The notes under the pieces are model-generated. The model worked only from the letters and a program-made list of their open reading frames with translations, did not search any database and was not told the origin of the DNA. From Bugula neritina (lineage: Eukaryota; Bryozoa; Gymnolaemata; Cheilostomatida; Bugulidae), in contig OZ037768.1 of assembly GCA_964035545.1 (NCBI GenBank), positions 6,439,241-6,503,240 of the forward strand: a stretch of DNA of 64,000 nucleotides, given 5' to 3'. The number at the start of each line of letters is the position of its first letter. Position 1 is the first letter of the stretch. Of this stretch, positions 49,980-62,839 are shown piece by piece. Both the position numbers and the translations under genes were made by a program.

Positions 49980-52900
49980 CTGCAAGTTTACAGTTATAAT
50001 CATTAAATAAATTGTAATTGTAGAATAAACATCTAAAATAAATATAAAACTGAAATATAATACAATTATAGTCTATCAAAAAAGGCAAACTCTGAGACTG
50101 AGACATGCAGAGCTTGAAGTTGGCTCAATTTAAACAAGGAAGATTTCTTCAGGAAATAACTCAATAGGTAATGTACGAAACTAAGAAATATATCAATGTT
50201 AAAATCAATACAATTATACCAGATTTTAGAATCAACATAGGCTATAGAAGAACCAACATTATTTTAGAAAATGGTGCCATAAGTTAAACTGACATAACCA
50301 GACATGGAACCATTTTTTCTTCAAACTCTGCCATATTTACAAATAAGCATACAAACAGTACTAATATATATTAATATTTTGATATTGGTTATTTGTAGAC
50401 TACACCTTAAAAACCAGCACAAGGTAACTTTTAGCCATACAAGACTGTTGATGTGTAAGCAATTATTAAAAATTCAATTGTCAAGATATTTTTGGTAAGA
50501 TGTAATTTTGTAAACATTGCATTACCTATCCATCACTACCAGCATAACATATTTTACAACACTCAACAGTATTAATGACAACATAGTGTCATGTATAAGT
50601 ACTACAGTAAAACATAATAATAATATTTTTCTAGTATTAGGGAAAACTTTTTAGGTCATAAACATAAGTTATGATGTACACAGTTATGCTAATAAGACTT
50701 AGTACCAGCATGATTAACAAAACCTCCAAGTGTTGGTCTCTAAGGTTTAAGGGTCTCAAGGCCCCATCTCTTTACAAACAAAGAAAATATGTGACCTGGC
50801 ACCACAAACCAGGGGATGTATATAAAATGTTGAAAATCTAGTTATTACTATGGAGTGATAGAGCAGATTTTTTCAGACATTTTGCACTTTATTTGAAGTC
50901 TCTAGCACAAATAGAACTTGAGATATCAGTATTTGAAAACTTCAACGTTTTTAGAATTTCTAAATTAGTGTTTCGAGAAAATCGCGTTTAAAGTTGGCAA
51001 CTCTAGAATAAGTTGAGAATTATTTGTTTACAACTTACAAGCCTTAGCAACAGGTCTTTGTATACTAGGAATAGTGACAAATTTGGTATCAAAATAATTG
51101 TGAAAGTTTGGGCTTTCTCTCAAACTAAATTTCATGCTGCCTCAACATAAAATTAGGTCAAATATGGCCGCCAAACTTTTTGTCTAATTTATTTGTAAAT
51201 TCGCTTTTTACTTTGTTTAATGGTTGAAAGGTTCAACAATTCCAGCAAAGAAGAGGATGTTTCAGCAAGTTTATGTGTTGAGATATTTAAATTAGGCATC
51301 CAAGTTAGCAGGAAGTCATATAAAACAAAATGGCAGCCGCTTCCTCTTATACATTGAATATCTCCCTCTCCTCCAATATATTGTGTAATATATCAAACTG
51401 CAGCTATTGAGCTGTGCTATTTCATAACTATTGCTTCATGAGTAGAACACTTTTGAGAAAATTATTTGACTATTATGAGATCATGCGAGATTTATTCATA
51501 AATATCTTTATAATCTCTAATGGCAACTAAATTTAGCAATTGATTTAGCTGAGATGTTGAAAATATGAACATAAAATCAGCTATTAGAACTTTTGAGTTT
51601 TATTAGGCATTAATATATTTTACATTTAAAACACCAAATACATTATTTTAAAAAAACTAATTAAATGCAGTAAAAAATCCAGTCTGGATACAACCATTAT
51701 GCTTGAATTAACTCTAATCAAGAAAAGAAAATTAGGTAGCTTCTACGGTTTTTGCAAAAAAGGCACTTTTCATCTTTCTACTTCTTTGGTCTTCATAACA
51801 TGAGTTTACGGAGTATGGACACATAACACCATGCATGTGGCAAAAGCTTCATCACTATCATCAGCTGATTTTCTAGCAATTGTAGATGCTGCTACTTGAC
51901 ATCCATCCTGCCAATCTACCCACTTATTGTCTATTCCAGAGCTGCAAGTACAATGTTGACTTTTTTAAATAACAAAAGGAAACGGTAGCTTGATTAGAAA
52001 TTATACCCAGTTACATTATAAAAATTTATTGGCTAAACACTCTTGTGGTACTATTATGGCAGCAGTTAATTGTGATCCTGCATTTCATCAACGTTTAAAT
52101 TTATTGAAATAAACAGAACAATTTAAATTAAAAAAATTCTTGAAAATTTTCAAGCACATCATTAAAAGACTGCAAACCTTTTTATGAATGAAATAAGCAG
52201 AAGCCATAACCTTGCAAGCCAACATTCAGAGTGTCTACATTAGAAGTATTAGATTGATAGGTAGTAGAGTTGTGTAGGTATAAGCCTTCACTCTAATGCC
52301 CTTACAAGTCCACTTTCTAAAATGTATAGAATATCGGATTATTCTATATTAACATAGTATTATCAGTAAAATTACACATTATGCACTTGAATATCTAGGA
52401 TATTTGCAATTGGCAATTTTGAAGCAATGTCTATTAACCACTCAAGCATTTAATTGAGTAAAAAAGCTAGCTAAGTGCAACTGAATCTATTAAAGACATT
52501 TACTATAAAATCAATTTGAATTCAATAAACTACTTTAAAATATAAATACATTTTTGCTCATCTTTTCTAATAAAATTAAAAAGTTTAGACTATTTATGCA
52601 TTCAGTTAGTGTTAATACTCACTAAATAAGACTAAAAGTAACTTACTGAAAAACTAAGTCAGTCAACTATAGAATCATCATCATCATTAATATTTCATCA
52701 TTATACTCATTTACATTTAATCACATTTACCATTTCAATTTGGTTCTAGGTGATGATTTTATCAATATAAATATGATTATCAATTGAGTTTTGACAGTAA
52801 CTGTAAGTCTGCATAATGTGATGAAAATTTTATCATTATATTTTAAATCAAACTTTGAGCTAATTTAAAAATTACAACAAAAAAATGGTAGTTTGACTAG

Positions 52901-54871
52901 TAGGCCTAATGTTTATGTTAATAGTAACAGTAATCAGTAACTGTATTGACAAAATCTAAGAGAGTTACTAAGACACAGGCTAAAAGTAAAAGTTACTAAG
53001 AGTAAGTCCAATGTAAATTGAAATATCAACTATAGAATAAATTAATAAATATAATACTATCAGTATGAGTATCAAGTTTTAAGACCGAAGGCGAAACTCA
53101 GAGTCAGACTCAAATGGTGAATTTATGATTATTAATTACTTATAGTTATAGTTATACTTATACTATTAATATTAAGAGCTACATTTGGTTTTACTACCAA
53201 ATACCAGTATCAGCAAATCATGAATGATATTCATTATGATTATCATTATGAGTAACCGTACCTCAAACTGTGAGTAATAGTGAGAGTCATTTAAATAGTT
53301 ACTAGTACTACTAGTATTAGTCTAGTATAGAATAGAATAGAGTCAATAGTATAGACATACTGATACTCCTAGCGATAGTATAAATATCAATAAATTGTTA
53401 ACTACAAATTATCTTGGCAACAATTCTAAGTTAGTAGCGTAAATGATTGTTTTGACTATAATTACCTGTATTGCTGTGATTTTCAAGCTTGAACGCTAAA
53501 GATAAAGATTAAGTTCAGCATTTATCACTAAAGGGCAAAACAGCTCAGTAACTTAAAAGCTAACTTTGGATGGAGCGCGATGAAAAACTGAAACTAGCCT
53601 TCGATTTTAAATAGGATGCTTCTGACAATACGAAGAAAGGGGTGTAAGCTAAATTCATTTGACAAAAATAAATTTGCAAGATCTCATGCTATGAAAATGA
53701 CTAAAATTGTCGTCTTTCTTTATTTGATAACTTCGCAATTTTTTCATCATTTAAAAAATTGAATGCCTTAGTTACCAACTTTAAATGCAATTTTAGAGCT
53801 GAAGGAATCATCAAATGCTTACGAAAGTATGATTTTTGAAATCCTTGGATTTTTTTGTATTAGAGAAGTTTAAAATCTAAAAATTGGAAATTAATTTCAA
53901 ATTTAAGTATTTCCAAATTAAACCTTCATTTACTACACTTTATAAACACCGCCACATCCCCGGTTTTGTCGCGACTGGTCACATATTATGAGTACCGGTA
54001 GATTAAATTATAGTAGATAAAGTTTATGCTTATCATTATGTTTGAGTTTATTATACCTATCTAACTACATTTTTAATTTGTGAAGTTTAAAAATAAATGG
54101 AAAATGGAACATGGAATTACTATATTAAATTTATCTGTAGGTATAATAACAATAACAGCAATATAAAGTGTTTTCTGGGTTCAATTGTTGCTCTATGTCA
54201 TTTAATAATAGTTACTATATACACTTACAGTCAAATTATAATCATAATGATTTAAATGAGAAATATAAATATTTACTTGTGTTTATAGCAAGCTTATATT
54301 CTCAGCTAACAGTGACACATCCAATCCAGTTTGACTTGGCATTAACTTCTAGTTCTCTTTGCGATCACCATGAATCCCAGTAGTAACTGTAAGCGTATTT
54401 TTAGACTTCGTATTACTATTAGTATTAGTATTACTATAAATAGTTCGCCGTGCTTCACTGAAAGTCAGACAATTACAACCTTCCTCGTGAGTTTAATAAA
54501 ATCAGAAAGCAAGTATGTAAAACTGAGCAGAGTAACTTTCAATGAGAGTTCAAACAGAGGATATAAATTCAACTCTCCAGGGATCTTCTATTGATAATAA
54601 CAAACAAGTCAATTGGCGAATTGCGGCTTTGGCCGCGCCTAATGAGCTTTCGAGCATGCCATGCTAAATTTCAAACAACTTGATCTAAATGTTCGCGGCA
54701 TGTTTCTACACACTAAAACTCTAGACCAATGAAAATTTGAAATCGCAATCAGCTCCGCCGTTTTTAAATCGGTAGCCTTCAAGCAAGCATAATAGTGAAA
54801 CGGCAACTTAAAAAGCTTACAAACTACTGTTATACTTTAAGGTGATTCGTCAAGCGCTATGCTCGCTCAAA
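49980..54871. other. region between two divergent zinc-finger genes
   Basis: Nearly 5 kb lie between the ZNF423-like and ZNF341 start codons, which point apart. A 5' non-coding exon of the ZNF423-like gene must lie here; one candidate donor on the minus strand (ACAG then GTAATT) is at about 53465. The 54600-54870 part is richer in CpG than its surroundings, fitting a promoter for ZNF341. A minus-strand segment at 51806-51941 is open after a good acceptor. Much of 52600-53400 and 54390-54440 is low-complexity TAGTAT/TTATGA-type sequence. Confidence 0.5.
54600..54871 (+). promoter_or_regulatory. probable promoter and 5' leader of ZNF341
   Basis: This stretch precedes the ZNF341 start codon and contains several CpG-rich clusters (GGCCGCGCC, TTCGCGGC, CTCCGCCG) in otherwise AT-rich DNA. 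No TATA box is obvious, in keeping with a broad, housekeeping-type promoter. Confidence 0.4.
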
Positions 54872-57800
54872 ATGGCGCAGCAATCACTATTTGATGCAAT
54901 CGTTGGTAAGTTTGTAAGTAAAATTATTTTGAAACGACATAGTGAAGCGAAAAAAATATATAACGACTTTATTATTTAGCAATAATTTGTGTTTTGATCT
55001 TAAGTTTTGTTATTAGATTGATTAGTTATATAAAAACATTGTAATAATTATAGGGAGTTTTGAAGAACATCTAACTATGAACTAAAGTTGCTCGCTTTTT
55101 GCGAGATTTTGCACAAACCTGTGACCAATGACAAGTGCTTGCAGACAGCATAATAGAATAGTAAACTTTTTAATATTATGCTGCAAAATTGTAAAGCATT
55201 TTATGCAGCTATGCTAATCTTTGTTAATAAAATTCATTTACCAGCTCAAAATTAATGAAAAATTCTACTATGCTAAAAGGAAATTACTCAATTAGTTGAT
55301 CAAAAATTTGATTATATTTATTCATCGTAATTATTCATTGGCATTATGATTATAATTATGATAATCATAATAATAATGCCAATTAATAATTACGATGAAT
55401 AAATATAATCAAATTTCTGAATTTTTTCCATTTGGAAACAAATACTGAATAGTAATACAATCACTATGACTATCACTATGACATTGACCATCACTATCAC
55501 TATGCTAATAATGTGATAAAAGTATTAACTACATTTAATAATTCTGTTCACCAAACGAGGCACGTCGCTTACACTAATTTACTATTTAGTGGTCTAACGT
55601 GATTGCATCTTCAAGTAAGTCAAGTAAGTAAATCAGTATGAGTATGAGCATCAGCATTGATTAAATTTAATACTTTTATTTTTAACCATTTTCTGCCACT
55701 GTATTTATATTGTTATTTGTTTTGATTTATAACAAAATGAGTTCAAAAGTGAGTTGTATGTTTATTCTAGGGTTATTGAGTTATTGCCCCCCCCCCCCCC
55801 CCATGGCCTCATCATGATGAGCTATGTTAATAATGTTAGCACACTTGCTCGGGCAAAATTATTTTTCAATTTAATGCAATATCCAAATCAAAACTGTCAG
55901 TAAATGAAAGTGAATAATGATGATGATACTGCTAATCAATAGCGCTATGATTCATCCATGTGGCCGTTTTAATTTCACCAACAATTTGAGTTTAATGTTT
56001 CAATTTATTAATTTAGCAGTTGCCATTACATTTTTTACTACTTAGATTTCTGACAAACAAAACAAGTATCAAGTTTGCATTTCTTCAGTTTTGGTTGCTG
56101 TTTAAATTTTGCTATATTTATTTTATGTTATAACAATAAATTTATATTAATTATTTTTGTGGAAAAAGAAACTGTATTTAGTCATGTTTAACCATAGCTT
56201 TAATTTAAATTCAAGGTATCACAGAATACTAATATTCATTATTATAGTCCATGTTGTGCTTATGCCTGAAAACTATAGTGTTATTAAATATAATTGTTAC
56301 AATAATGGACATTTTTCAAAAAAATGTAATTTTCAATATTGTTATGATTTTGCGGGTTTAATGAAATAGACAAGTAGTCTGCATGCCAATACTTGTAATT
56401 GTTGAATAAAAGTCTTTGTAAAATATTAATTCTAATAGTCTTTATTGATGTTTCCTCTGCGAGCTCCAGTGTTAGACTGATTCAAACTAGAAAAACTCAC
56501 GCTTATATACAGAGGGGTCCGAAGCTCGTACGAAGTTCGGAGTTCCGGCGACCGATGTCGGAAATATCCGGTCCGATCTCGGACAGGCTCCTCCGACATC
56601 GGTTCCGACTTCGGACGAGCTTCGGCTCACATAGTTAATTATTTATAAAACAAAAAGAAAAGTGGCAGGGAATACAACTCACAAAAACTATTACAGTAAA
56701 CAAACAAAAATAATAGAAAGGGCAATTCACAATCATTACGCTATTCACTACACTAAGAGCTTAGCTATAATTACAATATTTGAGGCATTAGAAAGCTACG
56801 CAAGGAGCTTAGCTATAATTACAGCATTTACAGTATTTACAAAGTTACGCTAAGTCCATTATAATAGTGACGCGATATAATTACTAGAGCGTTAAAATCT
56901 ATTACAATATTATTTTATTACTCATATTATTATGCAGAAAAATTTAACTTTTATGTTTGTATAAAAAATCTATGACTTGTATCTTAATTATACCTCACTA
57001 AAAATCATATCTTTAGTTTCATATACTAAATGCAGCAGGGAAAACTCTGTGTTTATTATTCGTTTTGAATTTGATGATGTGTCTGAAAGTGTGTTTCTTT
57101 TAAAAAACAGCATTTTCATTCTTGGAGGAGCTTGTAAAAACGTAATGCTTTAATGAAAAAGAATTTCAAACTATTAACTTACCTATTTTGTTCTTGTATG
57201 AGTTATTTGAACTAAACAAATTGAAATACTGTATTTATTACTATTTAAGGTGTAGACAATAACACTTATTTATCCGTACAGTCAATATTAGAAGCTCAAA
57301 ATGTGCAAGATGGACATCCTTGTCAAGCTTCTTCTACTAACAACCAAGGTAAAAATTTTGTCATTCAGTTGATTGAAGTAATAGCATTTTTATCCAAAGT
57401 TAAGTTAGCGTATTGATGAAAAAAATTTAAACTATTAATAGGCATATTTTATTTTTTAAGAATGCAGTGTTTTTTCGCGAAATGTAACATTAGAATACCA
57501 TATATTTGAACTTCGATTAAAATTGCTACAAAGTCTGAAACTTTTATTGTTAAAAATGGTTAAGCTCGTTATTGATTTCATCTGTCTAGACTACAGTAAA
57601 TCTTCTGAGATTTTCCTTCTCATTTGTTTTCTAATTAGAATACGGAAAACATTACTAAGTATTGTTTTGTAGATGAAGATGATTTGTTTCAGTGTGGAAA
57701 ATGTAAACAACAATTTTCCTCACTATCAGTCTTTGTGGCTCACAAGCAGCATCCATGTGGCAGTCAGATGACTGGCAACGGGGGAGCAATTCCAAATCAG

Positions 57801-60800
57801 CAAACCGTCCAAATGCCACAGATGTACAGCCAGCGGCCAGTAAATACATTCTAATTATCAAGCCATGATTATAGTGTTGTATAGATTATGTTTTGTGCTG
57901 TTTTGAAGTATAGAATTATAAGATTTAATGCTACACTGCCTTGTTGTTATGTTTCAGGCTAATGAAAACATTACAACTGACTCAACTTATAACCAGCTGC
58001 CAACTAATATTGTTCTTCCAGATGACATAATGACACTGTCTCTTGAAGCAAGCAGTGCTAACACTGGAACTTTGCAACTGGTAGGGTATGCGGCTCTATC
58101 GGTTCAATACTTTCTCTTGCTCAAACAGCTTGTAATTGTTGATTTGTGGCCTTGTGACTACTTTACAAGTGACTTCTTGCTGAAAAGTTTAGAAATTATA
58201 TTATTTAAATATATGTTATATTATATAAATAAATATTATATTATATGAATATATAAACAAATAAAAAAATATATATATATCAGCTGAAGTCATAATAGGT
58301 TGCTGCATCTCCTCATATAACTGTAGCGACCTGCCAATGGCGGACACGTGAATCCATTTCTGTCGTCAGTGCAACTGGGAAGTGCAAGTCAGACACCTAA
58401 CAACTCTCAACAGACTGTGTTGTTGGGTAACTACAATGCAAATACAGTCTCTTTAACACCAATCCAAAATTCAACACAGAAATCTCTTCAAATTTCTTCT
58501 CTGAATTCTGTACGTCCACAAAATGCTGTGAACTGCTCAGTTGCTGAACAGCAGTCAGGTTAGTTTCATTTTCTCGAGATCAAAGCTGTGACAATAATGT
58601 TACATGTGATGGTTTCAAATAGTATTGAATATACCCTGTAAGCTATTGGTCTCTACCAACTAAACATTGCTTCATTCATTTATATTTCTATGCCTCACTA
58701 TGCCAGTATCTACAGCACTTTAGTCTTCATGAATGTTGGCTTTGAGATAATATATAGCAACAAAGCTTCTCCCTAGAACTCATTTAAATTCAAACTGGAT
58801 AAGTGCAAACGCAGTTACTCTATAAAGCTTTATAAATCTTCTATAATTATTTCCCAGTGTGCAATGGCTCTAGTGCCGACATGGTGACACTCTTAGTTGA
58901 AGACAGGGAATCGTCTACTCTTCAGTTCTCTGAACCTCAAGTCTATCCTCCACCAGCTCAGCAGATCAACCTGAAAACAGCCCTGATGCTCACTCAGACT
59001 AAACCAGCATCTAGACCAACTGCAATAGTAAAATCTAAGAAGAAGCCCAAATCTAAACTAATAGCCAAACAGCCACTTTCTTGTCAATTTTGTAGAAAAG
59101 TTAGTTGCATAACATAGCTTGTTGTACTCTATTTTAGCTAGTGGCAGTAAAATTTGGTACTATTTACGTATTATTAAATGTGAAAATAATTTCTATATCG
59201 AGCATGCCAATGAACCGGATATAATGCTGACAATAACCTAGAAGTGAATTAATTTTAATAGATGTTGTATTGCTGCAATAATATATACTTAATTATGATT
59301 GGGTATGCAATATTTTGTAGACATTTATGAAGCAATTTGATTTACAACAGCATATAAGAGCCCACACTGGTGAGAAGCCATTCCAGTGTGTGGTGTGTGG
59401 TAGAGGCTTTTCTCAGAAGTCAAATGTCAAAAAACACATGCAAACTCACAAGGTATCGCGGAAAAATATTTCATCTGCATATTGTCCTTGTATTTTTAGT
59501 ATTTTGACATTTTAGGTCTATTTATCGATATGTTTTCAATTTTTACACTGCTTTAATTTTCGTGCAATGTTTAGGATATGTTAATAAGTGAGACAATTTA
59601 TTATCACTTGTGTAACTTATGCTGTGTTCTAAGCTGACAATACAGTGTTGCTGTAGGTCTGGCCATTGGGCTCACAGTTTCCTCTGCCTGAGCAGCCACC
59701 ACCACAGCTCATGGTTGTAAGAGAGAGTAAAACATCTAATCAAAACCAGCACAGCTCCACTAACTCAAGTACACAATGTAAAGGTAATGAACGGCAGAAC
59801 TAGTAAGCAGCATTCAAACTTAAAGTTTGCCTTTCTGGTATTTTGCTGCATCAAAAACACTTCTCAAAGATGTCTCTCTATTTGCTATTAAGAGCGGCTA
59901 GTTTGGAGTATCAAAATTGTAAGTTGTGCCACATTGAGTCGTATCATTTTATTTACGTGGTTTGTACTGCATCCTTGTTAAATTGATCATTTTTATCGAT
60001 GAGGAATTTCTTATTTGGGCTACAGTTTTGGTACTGTATCATATGCATTTCACATTTACACATCTCATGATTTTTAACTCTCTGTCACTTTATTCATGCT
60101 GAGAAGAATGAAAAAAAAGTTGCTTTGACAAGATTAGAATTGAACTAATTGCAATTTAATTTTGTCAAACAGCTTGAATTGTGATTGTAAAAAGGCATTT
60201 AAAGCAAAATTAGCTTCACCATTAGAATGGCATATTCATAGCATATATAAGGAATAACATGATAATTATCCTTGTTACAGAGAAAAATAGTGATGATGTA
60301 GATGATGATATAAGATCAATGAGATGGCATTTCATTGTGGACAGTGCTCACATCTGTCCATATTGTCCTAATGCTCAAACCAGGTTTGAAACATACTACC
60401 AACTAAAGAGTCACCTTGTGACCCATAAAACTGAATTGGTGAGTTGTCTTCCCTTTTCATTATGAATATCTTGTGAACATTTTAGGATTTGCTTTCCCAT
60501 TTTTTTCAGTTTATAAGTTAATTGTACTTTGTATATTACAGTTTGCCTAATCATTAAAATGTTAGACTCAACTTCTCAGTGCTCGCTTTCAACTACCACC
60601 ATTTAGGTGCAGATTTTGGCTTCAAATTTATGACTTCTTTTAAGAAAATGTTTCAATAAATTGTTTGCCTGTAACTAAAATATAATTAATGATTGTTATT
60701 ATGCGTAGTTATAATTACTTAACATTGCTATTAGGTTTACAAGTGTGTGGTGAAGAGTTGTGAGGAAACTTTCCCAGAATTGGATGATTTTCTAGAACAT

Positions 60801-62578
60801 ACCAAAATGCATGAATCCAGGTCTGAACTGACCTACAGGTGCCATGAATGTAACAAACAGTTCCCATCACTAGATGCGCTGGGTGCTCATCAATACACAC
60901 ATTTTTTCAACAAAGATGATGACAAACGGAAAAAGTCTGAGAGGTAAGCCTAGTGATGAAATCCAATATTTAGAAGATGGCTACTTTCTTGTTGATATAG
61001 GAAACATTTGGAGTCATCAGGATAGTTTTAATTTCTTTTAGATATATGCTTATGTGAAATACAGAACTGGTATTAGAATTTTCTACTGGGGAAAAAATAG
61101 ATGATCTATTTTTTTTTATTATGAAATTGGTTGCTTTTACTTAGATTAAAATATATTGTAGTAATTGGAAATGTATAGAATGCGGCAGTTCATATACATC
61201 CCCAGAAGGTTTGGAGCATCATATGTCCACCACATCCCATTCTCACTTGTGTCAACATTGTGGTAAAGTGTATGCAACTCCTCGCCTACTGCGCAGACAT
61301 CTTGCTAGTCATAAATCTGAAGGTAGAAATTTGTTTGATCTTAATAGCAGTGTTGTTTAGGACAGAATTATCGGAATTTAAATTATCATTCTTGCTATTT
61401 ATTTAATACTTAGCAGAAGAATTTCGCTGTGATATATGTAACAAGATGATGAAGAGCGAGCACTATCTCAAGGCCCATAAGCTCATACACACTGGTGAAC
61501 TACCATTTGCATGCAACCTGTGTGGTAAAAGATTCAACAGAAAAGATAAAGTCTCTCGCCACATGTCTGTTCATGATCCAGTTAAAAAATTCGTTTGTCC
61601 ATTCAAGGATATCACAGGTATTAATCCTAACTTTCCTAAATGTACATCTCATTGAGTTAAATCTGTTTGGCCATTACATGTCTACATTCGTCTAATTTTA
61701 GGATGTGACAAAGCCTTTGGAAGACCAGACAAGCTGAAGGAACATGTTCTTAAACATACGAAAATAAATGTAGACACTGTAACTAGTCTTCCCAGAAGTG
61801 CGCATGCTACAAGCAGTAGCGTGGTGCTCCTAACAAAGCACGCCAAGTCAGCAGATGGGGATAGTAATACGTTGTGTAAACATTGCAAAACTTGTAGATT
61901 TGAGAGCAAAGAAGAACTGCTGACACATGAAATACTGTGTGCTCAAGTGCCAAAACTGGTAGATAACTATTCATATTTGTTGTAAATGCATTTTACCACA
62001 GTGTATTGAATTGTCGTCTTAGTATGTTTTTTATTAAATACTCAGAAATTTATATATTCGTAACGAATCATTACATGAACAGCTTTATGCAACCAGTTTA
62101 CCTGGTGGGTACAGTAAACCTCGTATGAAACTAGCAGGAAATATATTAGAAAATTATAAACTGATGAAATATGTCATTTAGATAATATTTATTTCTAAAA
62201 CCGCACTAAAAGTTATGTAACCCTTATATTTGTTGATTAACCTAAGGAAAATTTACTATCTAGTGTCATGCTACTCTCTGGCAATTATTGTTTTAGAAAT
62301 GTGAGAAATGTGACTTGACATTCAACACGGACGAGAGTTTTGATCAGCACCAATGTAAACCCATCATGGAGACCTTAAAAATAAGCCAAGTAAACAGCAT
62401 CAAAGTAAATCATCTTAAGAAAAGATCAATGAAAAGGAAAAAACTGAATCGAATTGAACTCAGCCCTCCCAGAGTCAAGACAAGTAGAAGATCTAAAAGA
62501 CTCCCTGTGGATGTTGAAGACGAGTCATCTTCTGTACAAACAACACCCACTAAAGAAGTGACGTCAGAAGTAAAGTAA
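54872..62578 (+). CDS. ZNF341: ZNF341 homologue, C2H2 zinc-finger transcription factor
   Basis: Fourteen exons: 54872-54905, 57250-57348, 57673-57839, 57958-58080, 58327-58558, 58858-59099, 59321-59452, 59657-59783, 60281-60438, 60735-60943, 61162-61322, 61417-61617, 61702-61958, 62297-62578. They total 2424 nt (807 aa), near the roughly 850 aa of human ZNF341. The protein opens [12 protein letters not shown], then [14 protein letters not shown] and a first finger ([21 protein letters not shown]) as in ZNF341. A Gln/Ser/Thr-rich region follows. The central fingers are [18 protein letters not shown] and [18 protein letters not shown], and a C-terminal finger block runs [64 protein letters not shown]. 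Human ZNF341 activates STAT1 and STAT3 transcription; conservation of that role here is not shown. The C-terminus ends in a basic segment ([15 protein letters not shown]) that could serve nuclear localisation. All introns are GT-AG. Confidence 0.95.
55304..55416. repeat. 113-bp hairpin (MITE-like foldback)
   Basis: The outer 32 bases (55304-55335) are the exact reverse complement of 55385-55416. Inside, ATTGGCATTAT (55337-55347) pairs with ATAATGCCAAT (55373-55383), leaving a loop of about 25 bases. No clear target-site duplication flanks it. Confidence 0.85.
55787..55802. repeat. poly-C run of 16
   Basis: Sixteen consecutive C in ZNF341 intron 1, an outlier in AT-rich DNA and prone to length error. 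Confidence 0.9.
56519..56625. repeat. GC-rich foldback with repeated TCCGA/TCGGA motifs
   Basis: The left arm (56519-56561, beginning CCGAAGCTCGTACGAAG and ending CCGATGTCGG) is inversely repeated at 56593-56625 (CCGACATCGG to CGAGCTTCGG) with small gaps. The 31 bases between contain further TCCGA/TCGGA elements. Base composition is far above the surrounding intron. Confidence 0.85.
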
Positions 62579-62645
62579 AGTAATATTAACACTGTGGCCA
62601 ATTTTTCAGCTTAGTCTTTTACTTAGCAAAATATGCAAACAAATG

Positions 62646-62651
62646 AATAAA
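62646..62651 (+). promoter_or_regulatory. possible polyadenylation signal of ZNF341
   Basis: AATAAA lies 68 bases after the ZNF341 stop codon, before the opposing acyl-CoA dehydrogenase gene ends at 62840. Confidence 0.5.
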
Positions 62652-62839
62652 ACTTTTGCCACTATTGTTTATTAATTTTATACATATATATGTTTGTCAA
62701 TACACAGGCATGATTAGTGAATATTTTTTTATAAAAAATATTTTGGCAATGACTGAAATTAATTTCATATAGTTGTTTTATAGAAAAATATAGAAGAGCA
62801 ATCCAACATAAAAATGTGGGTTTTTATTATATAAATAAG

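Larger units (their letters stand above)
54906..57249. other. first intron of ZNF341
   Basis: This 2.3-kb intron carries a 113-bp hairpin at 55304-55416, a run of 16 C at 55787-55802, the GC-rich foldback at 56519-56625, and a direct repeat of GAGCTTAGCTATAATTACA at 56757-56775 and 56805-56823. No exon is seen. Confidence 0.7.

Noticed and set aside
55340-55380. CRISPR-like or phage-like structure among the repeats
   Set aside because: The genome is eukaryotic with spliced genes; the repeats are hairpins and tandem arrays without regular spacers.
56399-56638. 79-codon plus-strand open frame ending in the GC-rich foldback
   Set aside because: It depends on the foldback for its arginine/serine-rich end and lies in ZNF341 intron 1 without splice support.
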